A stretch of DNA of 64,000 bases from Akanthomyces muscarius (lineage: Eukaryota > Ascomycota > Sordariomycetes > Hypocreales > Cordycipitaceae), in assembly GCF_028009165.1 (NCBI RefSeq), contig NW_026611616.1, positions 1-64,000 of the forward strand, given 5' to 3'. Every line of letters begins with the position of its first letter. The stretch's first letter is position 1. This document shows, one piece after another, positions 40,636-54,375 of the stretch. Made by a program: the position numbers and the translations under genes. The notes beneath the pieces are model-generated. The model was not told the origin of the DNA and did no database searches. It saw nothing but the letters and a program-made list of their open reading frames with translations.

Positions 40636-43600
40636 TATTGTGGCCCGGAGCAGGCGAAGCAAATAGTAGCAAAATCTTCTTTTTTTTTCCTTAGGGTTTG
40701 TCTTCTTTTTTTGGGGGAGGGGAGCAGGGTTATTCAATGCAATAAAACAGAATGCTCTTAGAAGATCATTAGCAAACCGCACAAGAAGAGCAGAAGGTGA
40801 GCAAATAAATGGCAGGAATGTAGTGATATTTTGGTAGGCCTCAACTTGTGGGCCGTGGGAGAGGAAGTAGTCCAGAACGCTCTCCTCCGCACGCAGGAAT
40901 GCAGCCACGAACTTTCTCGCGTTTGTCTGAAGCTACTCCAGACGGTCAATCACTGCAGAGTTCCCTCTGTGCGGCGAGGTGACTGGTTCGTGCTGCAGTT
41001 TGCTCACGACTTGGAGATGTATGTCGCATACCCTAGATGCGAAGGCGTGCTTACTCTGTCTGTTTCTTTGTGATTTCGTATGAGCCTGAAGGGCCATTTT
41101 CAACATGCAGTAGCTGGAGGCCATGCTGAAAAAGCTGAATAGAAACGTATTAGAGTGGATTAGTCGGCGGCGGTTCTCGTTCTCGAAGCAGAGGATTACA
41201 CCGGGTTGGCTACAGTAGACAGACCAAGTTGCGGTTCCACAGCTCAAGCCAAGCGAGATTCAGCGAATGTTTGCCATGCAGGTAGCGGAAAGTTTGAATG
41301 GCATATATTACCGTAGGATATTTTCTCGCCAATTATTTGATACCACTTTGAGACAATCAATCCGTTCCAAGCGATGGCTAGTCCCCTGCTCCTGTGACCA
41401 AGTGCACAACTGACGGTCGGCATCATGCAGCGAACAGAAGTAAACGGCGCAGGCTGCACTAATTTCAGGCGCCTGGGGCCCACAGGCGTACCACGATATC
41501 TACGTGCTGAAAATATTTGCAAAGGTTAAGAAGCGCCTGAGAAAGACCCATCGAGAGCCGCGGGCTTGAGTTCGGTGGCAATTCTAGGAGACTATGCGCC
41601 AATTTGTTAAGGGATTTCTTCCGCGTCACAGCAATAAAAGGAAGTAAATGAGGGCTCTACTGCCCAGCTGATACAGTAGCAGGTTTTCATTACGCAGTCA
41701 CGAGCTGCTGCATCAAGATCTCGGATTGTGCCCGTCACTTCTCGTGTGTGCGGGGATTCCACTGAGTTGGAAGGCCTGCTGCATTACGGATACTGTCACG
41801 GAAATAACCACCCTCGTCGAGAAATGATCTTTTTTCCGAGGCACGCCCTTGTGGAGAAGTAGGTGCAGTTTACGGTGTTATCGCCTGCGCTAACCTCGGT
41901 GGCGGCCGCCACTCGGTGTGGGAATCGGGTAGGGTCGAGCAACCTTGGCTAGCCTGTGCTTGGGGACCACTTGCTGCCCGACTCGTCAGCCACGGCAGCT
42001 ATTCTTGTAGCCGGAATAAATATTTCTGTAACCGCACGTCAGATTCAATTTAACATAAACTATGTTACGTGTCCATACTGGTCAAAGCGATACATCGCTA
42101 CAGTGGTTGGGGTGTAGGACAGAGACCGTGTTAGATTTAGGCTAGTTCGGGATTTTTATAACATTTAATCCCGCGCCCACGCCGACCTTGAAATTCCAGT
42201 TGCGCTCCCTCCTCCGCTGCCGCTGGGGTCAGAGACCAGACTGCATGCCCTCAGGCGAAAGGCTGCAATCCATCTTATGCGAACATTCTACGGCTTTCTA
42301 GAAGCTTCCGTCCGCGATTTTCCCGGCAACGTTGCACGAAGCCCCGTTCAGATTCATGTGTAGTTGACTAGTCAGGTTTAATTACTGATGATTGTCTTGG
42401 TGTCTCTCTCCGCTCCTGCTCGTCCAAGAGTAGGGTTGATAACACTCTGACAGCGAATACAATCCTGTGAGAATAGATTCACGCCATTTCTCCGACTAGC
42501 GCCTACCAATGCAAAGACTACGCCCTAGCAGTGACATGCTTCTTGTCTTGCGAGCACGCTGTTATTCGATTGTCAATGCCATGCCGAATACGGCCTGACA
42601 GCAGGCTACTGCCTGGAAGCAGCTGAGCTATCAGGGTACTGGATCACCTGGCAGCATAGGCGCCGACGCCAGCTGGCCGGCATCCGCGCCCAATTCGACT
42701 CCGGTAACAGGTAGCCCTGCAAATCGCGCGCGAGGCAGGGGAGGTAGGCTACGTATCGAGACCCCGAGCTCAACGTCAAATCCCTTTTTACTTCGACGTA
42801 ATGCCTTTTCACAACTTGTGGTCTTGCACGTAGAGCTTACACAAAACATTCGTGACAGAGGCTCAAGTCAGTGACGTATTCATCATACCTTCGGTCAAAC
42901 AATGCCGATGATTTAAGTGCTTGCATTCGAGCGTCGTGCAATCGAGCTGGAATCGAGTAATCATTAGCAGATGACACGGGCTTCTTCCTCCTCTGCAGCC
43001 TGCCCTGATGAGTGACTGGCCGAGCAATAGAGCTGACCCATTCGATCTGCCTGTTTGCAAGCCCTTCCTGCCGACCGACCGCTCTCCCTAATAATATTTA
43101 TATGTAAATGGATGAGCCAGAATTTTCGCTATCCACTTATCTCTGTGGTGAGTGACTCTTTACCCTGTCAAGAGCAAATTTTCGGTGTGAAAGGGTGCTC
43201 ACTCGGGGTGGTCGACACTACCGCCAGTCTGTCCACTTGCCTGGCACGAACATGCATGCCTACGTTGCTCATGCAGTGGATGATAGGGAGGGCCGCCTAG
43301 CATTGTGGTTATAACTAGCCCGAAAGGCCACAGAAAACCAGTGTGCGGGTACGTTGAATGCAAGGCTGCCGCTGTGGTAGGCGGCCAGCACCACCGCCAA
43401 GCAACACCGGCGAGGGCTGAACTCTGTTACGAAGCCGTGTCCGCATCGGGCAAGATACTTTGCCCAACTGACAGAGTAGAGGACCAGTCTTGGAGTTGCC
43501 TTGTGTACGAGTGTAGTACTTCTCGAGCCGCGTCGTGGCAGGGCCCCCGAGTATTCTCTAATTTGCGTCAGACCGCCGGCATGGGCTGAGGCGCCAAGCT

Positions 43601-44599
43601 ATCACGTCGAACAGTCAGGGCGCGTGTGTACGTGGCCACGCGTCCCGCCAAGACACGCATTCATTTCACGCGAGCCTCTTAGCTCGAGCTCTAAACCGAA
43701 TAAGCGAAAGAGGGAAAAGCGAATCACTGCAGTACGCGTCGATCGATTGTGGCATCGGTTGGGTTATCGAATGAATGGGCATCGTTGGCGCCGTCATCGC
43801 ATCAGGATGGGGTCGATTTGTCTATCTGCCTGCCCTCTAATAAAGGGCAATGAATATATACTTCAATTGCCCTGGAAAATAGGTGGCAACGCAAGTTACA
43901 TTACCTCTACAGGGGGGTGTGTAGTGTGCGCCACCTAATTTACCCAGCCCAGCCCAGCCCAGCCGCCCCTTTTGTCGAGGCAGGCTGGCGTATTTCCTCC
44001 CCTGCACCTGGAATCGGTATGCTAGTTGTTTCGCAGGTAGTTGATTGCCCCTTTATCTGGCGTTTATGCCTGTCAGCACTCCGTGCATACCACGAGGTTA
44101 TGCTCCCGTTGATGTGAATGTATCGATCCATAGCTCTAGTTGGACGCCTGCCTTACTGTTTCCTCTTTCTAGCCTCTTTGTACATTGTAGCGATACCCTG
44201 ACCCGCGCTCTGGCCCTCGTCGACAGTACCTTGGTCTGCACTCTGATCCGCGCCGCGTCCTGGTGCCCATGCGGTCTCTGATCCCGAAAATCTGAAATGA
44301 GTCGCCCTACCAATTTCTCGCAGTCGTTTTTGTTCTACGTATTGATCCATGGAGAAATTTCTTATGCCCAATACTAAGCAAGTTTTTCAATGACGCACGA
44401 GCGCTCCCTTCTCAACCACAAAGAAACTTGCCAGTGGTAAAAACTAAGGAAGTTATATAACCCTCGGAACGCAAACCGTCCTTATTTACTGTAGCCACTC
44501 ACACGGCCGGCTTATCGCTCTACGGAGTGCCCCGCTCGAAGGAGAAGACTAGGCAAGCAAACGCTCCTCGAATCCCCATGAATTGTCCAGCTTGAGCTT
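40636..44599. other. Gene-poor region
   Basis: The promoter of the DUF3638 gene should lie just after 40635. No ORF here has a recognisable domain; those present are short and lack compositional support. A short (CCCAG)n patch lies at about 43943-43965. It probably holds decayed repeats not recognised by eye. Confidence 0.5.
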
Positions 44600-45640
44600 C
44601 TAGCGCAGCTTATTCAGAGAATAGCATCCATAGTATTCATCCCCTGTCTTTTCGACAAACGGCGACGGTCCTCTGTGTGTAACATAACGCTCAATCTGAT
44701 ACTTTAAACAGTCTTTAGCGATTGTTTTTGTGGTCTCTGTGCCATCCAGCCCAATATCAACATCACCTGCGTCCCCTGTCACCCATGCTTCACTCCATCC
44801 ATTCGTTAATGAACCGCTAAATTGAATGTGACCTAACATCATCTCTTCCTCGAGGAAGTTCATAAATAGAATCCACGAGCCCCTTCCATGCTCATCCGGG
44901 GGACTCGCCTGTTTGAACTGAATGGTCGACAGCTCTAAAGACTGAAGGGTCTTTGACAGCCTTCGCATGAGCTTTCGCAAACAGCCCTCGGTGGTTCTGA
45001 CTGCAGTCAGTGACAAAGCCCGGAGGCAGCCCAACTCTGCTCTGTCGCTAATGACGTCAGGAAGGTAAATCACCGCTCTCGGATCGTCGAAAGAGAAATA
45101 TCAAAGGACAGCCGGAGAGTTCGCAGTGATGGGGCATGCGTGATCATGTCAGACAGTTGCGTAATTTCGTCTTGCCCATGCTGCGCGAAGGCAAACTCGA
45201 GAGAGAGATCATGGAGTGCTGGTAGCTGCTTGTGGCATTCCAGTGCTGGTGCGGTCTCGTTCCAACGCTTGAGATCCAGCTGTTTCCCATGAACGCCGCC
45301 CAGGTGCACAGAGTGGCCTGTTTCGCACAGTGCCTCCAACAATGCCCAAAATTGCTCTTCACTGCGCATATACCGGGGATGGCTCTCGGGTTCTGCCAGG
45401 ATTTTCCGCGCTACCGGGCTCAGAGAGTCCCAGGACGGCACAGCCCTGCCAAAGTCTCTACCTGATGGAGATTCATTGCCATAGCGCATGTTGTGTATGG
45501 CTGGAAAGTGCTGTAGAGCTTCCACAAGCTGCCATTTCACCACACCTCTCTCTACTAAGTTACGTACCCACGGCTTTAGCACCGATGGAACGCCAACGAC
45601 GCATGCCCGCGTCAAATGGCATGCGGGAGACACTCGCCAT
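44600..45640 (-). pseudogene. F-box/LRR-like protein relic
   Basis: Two overlapping frames (45633-45070 and 45073-44600) together resemble the body of fungal F-box-type proteins: SWDSLSPVARKIL, HGKQLDLKRW, an LRR-like SLRTLRLSFD, then YLPDVISD, LSKTLQSLELS and FSGSLTNGWSEAWV. The frame changes at 45070-45073, and the first frame begins at GTG without the F-box, so it is probably a truncated, frameshifted copy. F-box proteins recruit substrates to SCF ubiquitin ligases; the assignment here rests on overall pattern only. Confidence 0.55.
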
Positions 45641-46982
45641 TACAGTCCATCAACCAATTTATTTCCAGAGATCTTGTCCGACTAAAGCTCGCCGGCGTAA
45701 TCGGGAACATTGAGTCTATTGGCGCGTCGGAACTGCAGCGGCTGGGCAGAATGCGCAACTGACAATGGTCGTGGACAAAGTAGCCTAACCATTTCGATTT
45801 GCGGTGATATCACCTCCCGAAATTAGGTTGGATCTTCCACAAAGGTCGAACCGATCAGCCCGCAATCTGCCTCGAGACTGTTACCGACTGCTCTTCGCCC
45901 AAGGATACATTGACTTTGGTGGATCAGGTCATCATCTACCCGCGTCAAGCTCCACAAAATGGGAGAGTCTCTAAGCAGTTACTGGTAGAAGGTCACGAAT
46001 GGTGAACTGTACCATGGGCATTAAAATTCCACAATAACTATGTGTGTTTACTCCGTGAGCTGCGTAGCTTGAATCCTGTCCGTTGCTGCGAGGGTGCTCC
46101 ATCTACTGATTGTTTTAGGCAAATGCGCACAGACCACCAGCGCATAAGCCGTCAGATTCAATGTCGCGGCTGCTATGCTTTTTAATCAAAGTTGACGGTT
46201 AGAGTCGAGAATGCTTGAAAGAAAGCCCAATATGTCCACCTTCAACTTCTATTACGTGCAGGCCATGCTTTTAGGTCATCTTGCAACAATGCACGGGTGA
46301 GTCTGTCGTGAGCATGGCCGAGCCAGGCAGTTGGCGGCCAAGAATCAGAGCACTAAACGTGGCAATGGCAAAGGTCTCGACACTCGAGCTACAGTGCCGT
46401 TATTGGAGGTACTGTGCTGTACCATCATGTTGCGGCCACTGATAGCCTGCCACAGTTTTAGTAGAAGGTCAGTTTCGGATTAGTGTATTCGAAATACCCT
46501 TGCCTCACCCCCTATCCCAGACCAAAAAAGTGGCTGCCTTGCTGTGGGCGTGGCTTCACACGAGGCTGCCAGCACCAACTCAACTTCCACTACTTTTATG
46601 ACTGGGCACGCAGCCTCTACTGGATACGCTCTTTAGCGCAGAGATCTGATGTAACAGGCTAACCCACAGCAACCGAGCCCGCCGGCAGACCACTGTGTCA
46701 TCGTCTTTACCAAAAACCCCCCCAGTGGCAGGGAAGAAGCCGCTGCTGTCCGTATTGATCTAACCAGAAACCTGTTTGTTCGAAGCATGATACTGTTCCA
46801 ACACAAGTCTGCCTGGTCGACGAGCCTGGCTATTTAAATGGTTGTCACCGAATAGTGCATCACTACAGCGGGCAAAAGTAAGCTGTGGTGGTAAACAAGC
46901 GCTGTTGGTACAGGCACGCTACAAGCAACCTCGAGAGCCATGCAGCTCGCCATGTCCGTCTAATCCTTCAGCAATGGCGCCG
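45641..46982. other. Intergenic region, nothing recognised
   Basis: No ORF of interest, repeat or RNA gene is seen in this stretch. Confidence 0.5.
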
Positions 46983-47393
46983 TCAAAATAGAGTACTTAG
47001 TAGAATAAGAACCGCGATCAGTGTACCACCAAGTCCACAAGCATAGATTCCAGCCGTTAGCGCATTTTCAATGCTACCAGTTCGAGCAGCCATGATTGCA
47101 GCAACGAATGCCCTGCTAAGCATCGCCAAGCCGATGAGCATGAAAACGTATCGCGCGTTCCAACCCTTGACCAGGAGAAATGCGGAAATTGATCTCCCGT
47201 ACGAAGAGGCAGCGTCGCTAAATTTGTCGTATTGCAACTGTTTGAGGTCAAGATTAAAAAATGGGAAATCTTTTGTGGCATGAAATAGGAACTCACTCGG
47301 ATCTTCACCCCGAGCGGCTGTGAGTCGCTTCGGACCGTCCCAGTTTCGGCTCCGTCCATGGTAACAGATCCTAACAAACGGACCAGATAGCAC
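46983..47393 (-). pseudogene. C-terminal fragment of a fungal membrane protein
   Basis: 136 residues starting at GTG. GEDPSEFLFHATKDFPFF and SYGRSISAFLLVKGWNARYVF are followed by two hydrophobic segments (about 80-100 and 112-133), the second at the very end. It looks like the C-terminus of a larger fungal membrane protein of unknown function whose upstream part is missing, so a relic or a last exon. No precise family can be given. Confidence 0.5.
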
Positions 47394-48180
47394 GACTTAG
47401 AACGGGCAAGTGGTAAGGTCGAGGTAAGAAAATAGTTGTGTAAAAAAAATAGGCCAGGATTTCGGTTAATCTTCGTCGAGCAATGGTACATCACGTGTAT
47501 GCAGCAAAAGGAACATGTGTAGCTAGCGGAAAGAAGGCTGTGCATCACGCCAGCCTCCTGTAATGTGTGGGGCTGCATAGGCCTTGAAGTCCGCCTTGAA
47601 GTCCGCCTTGGAGTCCGCTTTAAGTTTGCCTTCGAGTCTGCCTTGACATTGCAAGTCAGCCAACTCAGTGACGACAGGCAGAGCCAGGTTGAGTCTACGG
47701 CAGTGGTGGAAACAGGGCATAGGTCCGAAGTCGAGGAGCTCGTGGCCAAAGAGTCAGCACAGCGAAAAGCATCTATCAGTCGTCACAAACGACGCAACAG
47801 GTACCGTACTAGTAGCAAACTGTGTTTCCTCTCACTTAATCTACAAACTATGGCGATACTTCTACGTTCGTTAGCGGATTTCGGGCTTTGCCATGCCGAG
47901 CTAGCCGTTTCTAGTCCGATGGCAGCTTCCTTTCTCCCACTTGTTCGTGTGGCCCTCGAACTGGTAGGTGGCTAGTGGCTTCCCTTCAGAAGCCGTAAGG
48001 CCAATCGTTCCCGGTAATCCGGCTGCGCTTAACAAGTTAATAAAATGATGCGCTATTTACTATGTTTTAACGATTGGAGCTTGCGAGAGAAAAGCGTTTG
48101 ATGGACCGAAAAATCAGTCTGCCCACGTATTAAATATTGTCCCTAATACAGTGCATCCTGGGATGATCGTATTCTAGCCT
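47394..48180. other. Intergenic region, nothing recognised
   Basis: A short direct repeat (CTTGAAGTCCGC, period about 12 bp) lies at about 47583-47630. No gene is called. Confidence 0.45.
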
Positions 48181-48230
48181 GTACGGGTCGGTTGGAGCTT
48201 CGGGTTTGGGTTTGATTATGTGCTGGCTGG

Positions 48231-48470
48231 CTACATACCCCTGGGGGCAGCCAAAGCCAGACCCTGACACAAGGCTGGCACGCTAGATACCCCCAAGGGT
48301 ATACCCCCAAGGGTATCCTCAGCCTCAGCATATGAGCCAAGACACATATAGCTTGGATAGCTACTACGTACATACCCTCGGGGGTAGCGAAAGCCGAACA
48401 AGCCTGAGTCAAGGCCTTTAGGCTATCTAGCCAGATACCCCCGGGGGTATCGCTCAGCCACCAGCCACGT
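48231..48470. repeat. Two diverged tandem units bounded by GATACCCCCGGGGGTATC palindromes
   Basis: Units of about 140 bp begin at about 48231 and 48371. Each starts with CATACCC(N)GGGGG and ends with a palindrome of the ATACCCCCGGGGGTAT type; in the first unit the end palindrome is duplicated (ATACCCCCAAGGGTAT twice). No coding. It could be a MITE or a structured-DNA repeat. Confidence 0.7.
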
Positions 48471-50213
48471 AGTTTTCTTGTTCCCACTTTTCCATTATTA
48501 CCAGTAGGACGGTACCCAGGCACTCGAGGCCCTCTCAGCTGGCGATTGAATGATGAACAACGGCCCAAGCAGCGATAACTGCTTGAACATCGTACCACCT
48601 CACTGTAGGACTTTCCTTTTGTACGCGGAAACCCGTGGACGAGCCTCACAGGATAACAAAGCTGCACCACAGCACAGCGGCTCTCCACCGACGGAAGCGG
48701 CGCTCCCAGCACAAGCTATTCCCTGAGCAGAACAGTCTTGTCTCGATGCATGTGCTGCTGCTGTTATAGGAGGGCTTTCACTCGGGTCATGGAGTTGTTG
48801 CGAAACCCCTGGCGAGAACGTGGGTACACCTTGTCGGATCTACCGAGGAATTTCCCTATCGCCGTCTCTGGGTCGGGTGCTAGCCGAACCCGGAGATGAC
48901 CAGGGATCTTCCTGCAGTAGAAAACGTGGATAGCTGACTTCTGGTGCCCGCGAGGACACTCCAGCGTCGCCTGCCCTGGTGGAATCCCTCGTGGTATTCC
49001 GCAAAGTCGCCGTGCTATGACCGCGCTGTCAGAGATAGCCGAGCACGCGGCAGGGAAAGCTGAGTTTCGGGAGTTTCTTCAGCTCAGCGCCAAGGCCGAG
49101 CTTCAGATACTCCGTTTTTTAAACCGACGCCCACCAGGCTTGATGATCAATTGTTATCCGCTTCTTCAAACTGTCTTTTCCTATACGAGACAGATGGCAC
49201 GTGTTTGCTGTGGGGAGCGTAGCGCTATGCTTTGCAAGTTGGTCCGCCAGCTCGTTACAGTTGAAAATGTGATTCTTCAAGTGTACTTCTTCTCTATCTA
49301 GAGAGATCAGATAGACCTCTTTATAGGTATAAGCAAGCTGCTTGCAGCTTGCTTTTGTTGCGTTGTGACACTACTGATACATTGTGATGTTTGATACCTT
49401 GATAATTGCTTTTGGTAGCTTCAGCCTCTGTATCAGAGCTGCTGACGTCACCTGCCGTTCGGAAACAACTGTTACCGAAGATGCGGGTGTGTCCGGGGGG
49501 CCATTTGACTGAGATCACTGTTACAGCCTTGTCTTTGGTGAGCCTCTTTCCAGTCCTTCTACTTGTACGTTGTCAGAGGGCCTCTGTGGGATGAGTCTTG
49601 GTCGCTCGACCTTGGGAGTGCGGGATGAAGTCCGTAGGAGCCTCGAATGCCGCAGCGCCATTCGTTCTGCGATGAGTGGTTTCTCATCCAACGCGACTTC
49701 TCTCTGCGACTGTCGCAGCCGTCTGCTGATTGGGTGCGCTTTATCCAGTGTAACCTATCGTATCGCGAAGCGTTCCTGGATATGTCGAAGCAGGACGCTC
49801 GCGGGCGGGATGCCGGCTTCTTTCCAGAGAAATTCTAGAGGTGTAGTCTTCCACGTAGGTAGAATCATTTTGCACGCGGGGTTTAGCACGCGTTGTATCT
49901 TGCCGAGGTTTGTCTTCGAGATGTGGTTTCTTTTGAAGCGTGAATTGCTTGTGTCAGAGCTGGGCAGCCAGGCGTCTAATCCGTGGAATAGGATTGGCAT
50001 AGCCACAGCCCATGCGACTCGACGGGCCGCTATTGCCGCCATGCCTCGCACGGTATTGTTCATGGCTCGGAGGTGATTTATTACCCTGCGAGCCTTCTGC
50101 GTCCACTCCTAGATATGGTGGTTGAAGGTGAGTTTCTTGTCTAGCCAGATGCCGAGCCACCGCGTAGATAGCGCTGCCCGTATCTCTTTGTCGCCGTAGT
50201 AAATGATAGGAGA

Positions 50214-50870
50214 TTAGTTGTGATCTGCTTTGCGTCTAGAAAAATGCATGACTTCTGTCTTTTCTAGGTCAAAGTAGATTACCTCTCCACTTCCCCAGGA
50301 TTCCATGGCTGCGATGGCCTCCTTTGCTCGCCTCGCAGTGTCCTCCAGCGAGTCTCCGATAAAGAGCGTCGCCGTTTCGTCCGCGTATCCGTATCTCTGG
50401 GCAGCGCCGGAGAGGAAGTAGATTGCCGCTGTGATCAGGATATAGAGTATCGGGGAGATGGGGGAGCCTTGAGGCAGGCCGCATCGTAACCTCGCGCTTG
50501 GTGTGGTCGCGTCTTGGAAACGCACGCTGGCTAATCTATCAAGCAGGAAACTGGCTATCCATCGGATCAAGAAGTCTGGCCACCCCTGTTGTCGAAGGCG
50601 AAAGATCATGCGGTTGCGGAGGATTGCATCGAAAGCGCCCACGCCATCCTCCGTAACTAGAGTTGCCACTTGGCCGGCTGCGAGGGCTTTCTCTATATCG
50701 TAGATCGGGGAAACCACGATGTCTACGGCGGACCGCTTCGGGAGCGCGCCAGCCTGGTTCGGATGAAGGATGCCATATTTGATGGTGGCGTATGCCATTC
50801 TTCCTGCGATCACCCGTTCTAAACCTTTGCTGAGGCAGGAAAGGAGTGTTATCGGTTGCCATGTGGACAC
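50214..50870 (-). pseudogene. Reverse transcriptase fragment of the dead LINE
   Basis: 218 residues with recognisable RT blocks: PITLLSCLSKGLER, GALPKRSAVD, CGLPQGSPISP and YADE in place of YADD. The conserved D of the first catalytic block is also lost (TEDGVGAFD). It matches the intact RT at 56.5-59.9 kb along its length. Confidence 0.85.
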
Positions 50871-51614
50871 CTTACTGAGGTCCGCTTCTTGAGCTTCGGA
50901 TCATGATAACCTCCACAGTCTTGAAGACGCTGGGATGATGACCGAGCCGTAGGCAGGCATTGTATAGTGTCGTGACTGGCCGGGCAATATGTGGCCAGGC
51001 TGCCTGCAGCATTCTGGTCGTGATTTCGTCTGAGCCGGGCGTTGTGTTTCCTGTGTGTAAGACAGCCTTCTCGGCCTCCTTGGTCGAGATGGTTCTTGCA
51101 AATGGGATCTCCCTGGTAGGGTTAACAGATGGTTGCCATCTATCGGCGATGTTGTCTGACGTGCCGCGGCGTTCCAGTTTCTCTTTCCGTAGCGCCATGG
51201 TCTTCTCCACGTCAGTAGAGCAGGTCATGTCGCCCAACTGGGTCGGCGGGGGTTGGAGTCGTTGTCGCGGTCTCATCCATCTGGTGAGTTTGTATACGCC
51301 TTCCGCCGTAGTTACTTAATCGCGAGTATTGCGCTAGAATCTCTACCTTGTGCGTCTTATTACGGCAGAATCTGACCCTGGTCCGTTGCACTTCCTCTTC
51401 TCTTTGGTTCGCGTGGATGCGTCGTGTAATACGAAGGTCGTTGTGTGCGTCTTTGCACTCCTGGTTCCACCATGGACAGCTTCGGGCGCGGCGACCGCGG
51501 CTAAGCCTGCCACATGTCTTGGCAGAGTTCTGGAGGATCTTTTGGAGTCGTTTGGCCGTGTCCTCGATCTGCGCTTCTGAGTCTATGTCGGTAGGTAGTG
51601 ATTTACCGCCTTGC

Positions 51615-52324
51615 CTACATGGTCTCTAAAAGCCTTGTGTAGTGGAGAGATCTTGTCGCGAGATGGACTTCCACCGTGGCAGACGCTTCTGGTATGTTCG
51701 AAAAAACCAGATCGATTGTGCTTCCTTTTGTCTTACGTTTGCCTATGGTTGTAGCTTCGTCGGGTTCGTTTAACAGGTGAAGGTCGTGTCTTTCTGTCCA
51801 TTCGTGGATGCGATTCCCATCTTGTGAAGCTGGTCGATCCGCCTGCCAGGATCTGTGGAAGGCGTTCACATCGCTGGCAACTACACAGATTTCTGGTGGA
51901 GACCATTCCTCTAGCAGTGTGCTCTCAGCCTCTGGCCTATTGTAAAGGTTGAGAATAGTAATTCTGTTCATTCTTACTAACAGAACGTCTCTGTGTTTCG
52001 TTGGTATGATCTGTTCAGCTTGGATCTTGTGGTCAATTTTGACATACCTCATCACGCGGGGGCGTGTGTCGTTGTTATGCCAAGAGTCGAGCGGACTAAT
52101 ACAAAGAAAGCCTGAATGATACTGGGTGCGGCAAAGCTTTTCTGCTTGTTGTATGGCGTGCTTGGTTCTTGTAGGATCACAACGTTGTAGCCCTCCAAAA
52201 ACGCAAGCTGCAGGGCGGCGCTGTGTGGTTCTTGTCCCTTGTCCACGTTTGCCTGAAAGATTTTGATTGTCACCGGTTGGGGATTGGTTCGTCTTTTGTT
52301 AATCATGCGCGGACAAGTCGTCAT
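51615..52324 (-). pseudogene. AP-type endonuclease fragments of the dead LINE
   Basis: Two frames (52324-52052 and 52055-51615) overlap by 4 nt. They keep IFQANVDKG, VVILQEPS, NLYNRPEAE, VVASDVNAFHRSW and STIDLVFSNIPEA, the order of LINE AP endonucleases. The residue order matches the intact copy at 59.9 kb. SDH is degraded. Confidence 0.8.
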
Positions 52325-54375
52325 TCGACGTTTCTGTGGCGACTGGTCCCGTCGCCGAGCTTCCTGCGGTGGGCTGCTCGGGGGAGGGTGTCGGGGGGAT
52401 GTTCGGACGAGGATCTCTTGTTCTGCCGGAGCATCACTAGAAGGGTTCGTGGTTCTCGGAAGGGATGATTTGTCGGGCCATATCTGCGCTGATGTACTTC
52501 TTTTTTTTTTAAAATCGTCGGCCTTGATGCAAGCTGCACCCTGATTCCTTTTGTCATTGGGGCTCCCGTTCCTTGTGTGAGTGTTGTGCGTGCAACGTTC
52601 TTCGGGTTGACAGCGGGCTGCTCCTCATGCGGGTGGTTCTGTTCTGTGTCTGCGTCGTCGTCGTTGTCTTCGTTCTCGTCCACGCTACTTTCACTTTCGT
52701 ACTCTCCTTCAGTTGTCTCGTGTTCCGCAGTATTCCCAGTTTCATTTTCCCCTCTTCCCAACTGTTCTTGGCTATCCGGTACTCCTTCAGCCCTTCCTGG
52801 CTCGGCATCTTCTTCCATAATCCCCTCATTGTTCTGTGCTTGTTCTTGTTCGGTGTCTCTCATATCCTCGTCTCCCTCGAGAGCGGGGAGGCAGTCCTCC
52901 TGTGGTGTCGTGGTGACGTCTTCCTCGGTCGTGTCCGCCATCTCTGTATCGACTTCGTCCACGTTTCTGTTTGCTGTGGCCTCGTTGTTGTGCACTTGTG
53001 GGTTTTCCAGTGGCTGGGTCATCACTTCTATGTTCGGTCGACTATAGCCGTCTGCTCCAAGTCTCCTCGTGTGGATTTTTCTGAGACTTGGAGAGTTTGT
53101 GTTAAGTGTCACCAACTCTCTCGGGTCGTGCGTAGCGCTGTCCAAAGTCTTCGTGGTGGGGGTCGTGGCAGTTGGTACATCTCGGGATTGTCTGGCAGTT
53201 TTCAGTGTCGTGCTCGGTGTGGCTGACGCCGCAGGTTCTGCGCGACTTCGTCGCCGTGCACTGCACGGGCGAGTGGAATTGCCAGCAGTTCTGGCATTGC
53301 ACGAGTCGTTGGAGCTTTGTTATGAGGAACGCGTACGCTCCTAGGCCAAGGAGTCTAAAGGTGCCTCGTACGGGCTTGTCGAACGATATAATCAGAGTTG
53401 TCTTTGTTGATTCACTGCTGGGTTTGATTGAGCGGCGCCACTGCACAGGAGTTTGGCCTGTCTGGGCTACAATTTCTTCGCTAACAGTTGAGTTGAAGTC
53501 AAGGATGGTCTCATCATATGAGCGTAGTTCACTTGGAAAATCTTTGATCAGGTATGTGAACCATGTCACTTGTTTCTCTGCTATGGTAAGGTCCACATTT
53601 GGTCCCCATCGCTCTTGTGACTCCAGTATCTTCTTCTGGATCTCTTTATTGCTGCTACAACCGACCAACCTGTATTTGTCTTTGTGATGTTCTAGACATC
53701 ATTGGCACTGAGCGTAAGGTTCTCGAAAATGGCAGATCGGGTTTGGAAGGGTTGCTTCTCGAAGAAGCTGGATCCCTCTTTAAGGCGAAGCAAAATTCGG
53801 CGGTCTGTGTAGTTGCTGGCGGTAGTGGGCTGCCTGCGGGCAGGAGCGACGTCGTGTGCACATCGCCCGGGGCTTGACGCGCCGCCGCTTTGGTGACGTC
53901 TGCGAAGCTCACTGTTTTTGGGCGGAGCAGCTGATTCTCAGATTGGCGGCCTGGCCGTTGGCTCCTGTCTGACTGGTAGATTCATCAGTGGGGGATCATC
54001 GTTGCATCCTGCAGTGTCTCCAGAGTGGAGGAACTGATTCCAGTGGTGGAGCAGGGACCTGGTGAAGTCGTTGGCAACGGCGTGGGCGTAGCTATGGTCG
54101 AATTTTCTTGCGCAAGCGGCCATGGATTCCGCAAAAGTGCGTAACACATCGGCTCGGGTTGTCATGCGTTCTTTCTCTTTGGCGATAATTCTGCGTGTCT
54201 CGGATTCCAGGTCTAAGGCATCGAGTGTGTCGACAATTCCGTCTTCGTCGGCTTCTTCGTCGGCGAGGATCCTGTAATAATTGGCGTTAGGGTTGGTGTC
54301 TCTCCTGGGGTGTCGGCGTTGGCGGCCAGTTCTGGCGGCGCTCGTCGGGCGTCGCGCTGGGCTACTGCTGTGCAA
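52321..54375 (-). pseudogene. gag-like ORF1 remnants of the dead LINE
   Basis: Broken frames cover the same order as ORF1 of the intact element: N-terminal region (54375-53938), zinc-knuckle region (53668-53102; CQNCWQFHSPVQC, CTNCHDPHHEDFG) and an acidic C-terminal region (53145-52321). At least three frame changes occur. Confidence 0.75.

Noticed and set aside
41789..42040. Possible second solo LTR (TGTCACGGAAAT...TTCTGTAACC)
   Set aside because: The ends do not form a TG...CA pair with inverted repeat, and no matching 5-bp duplication was found.
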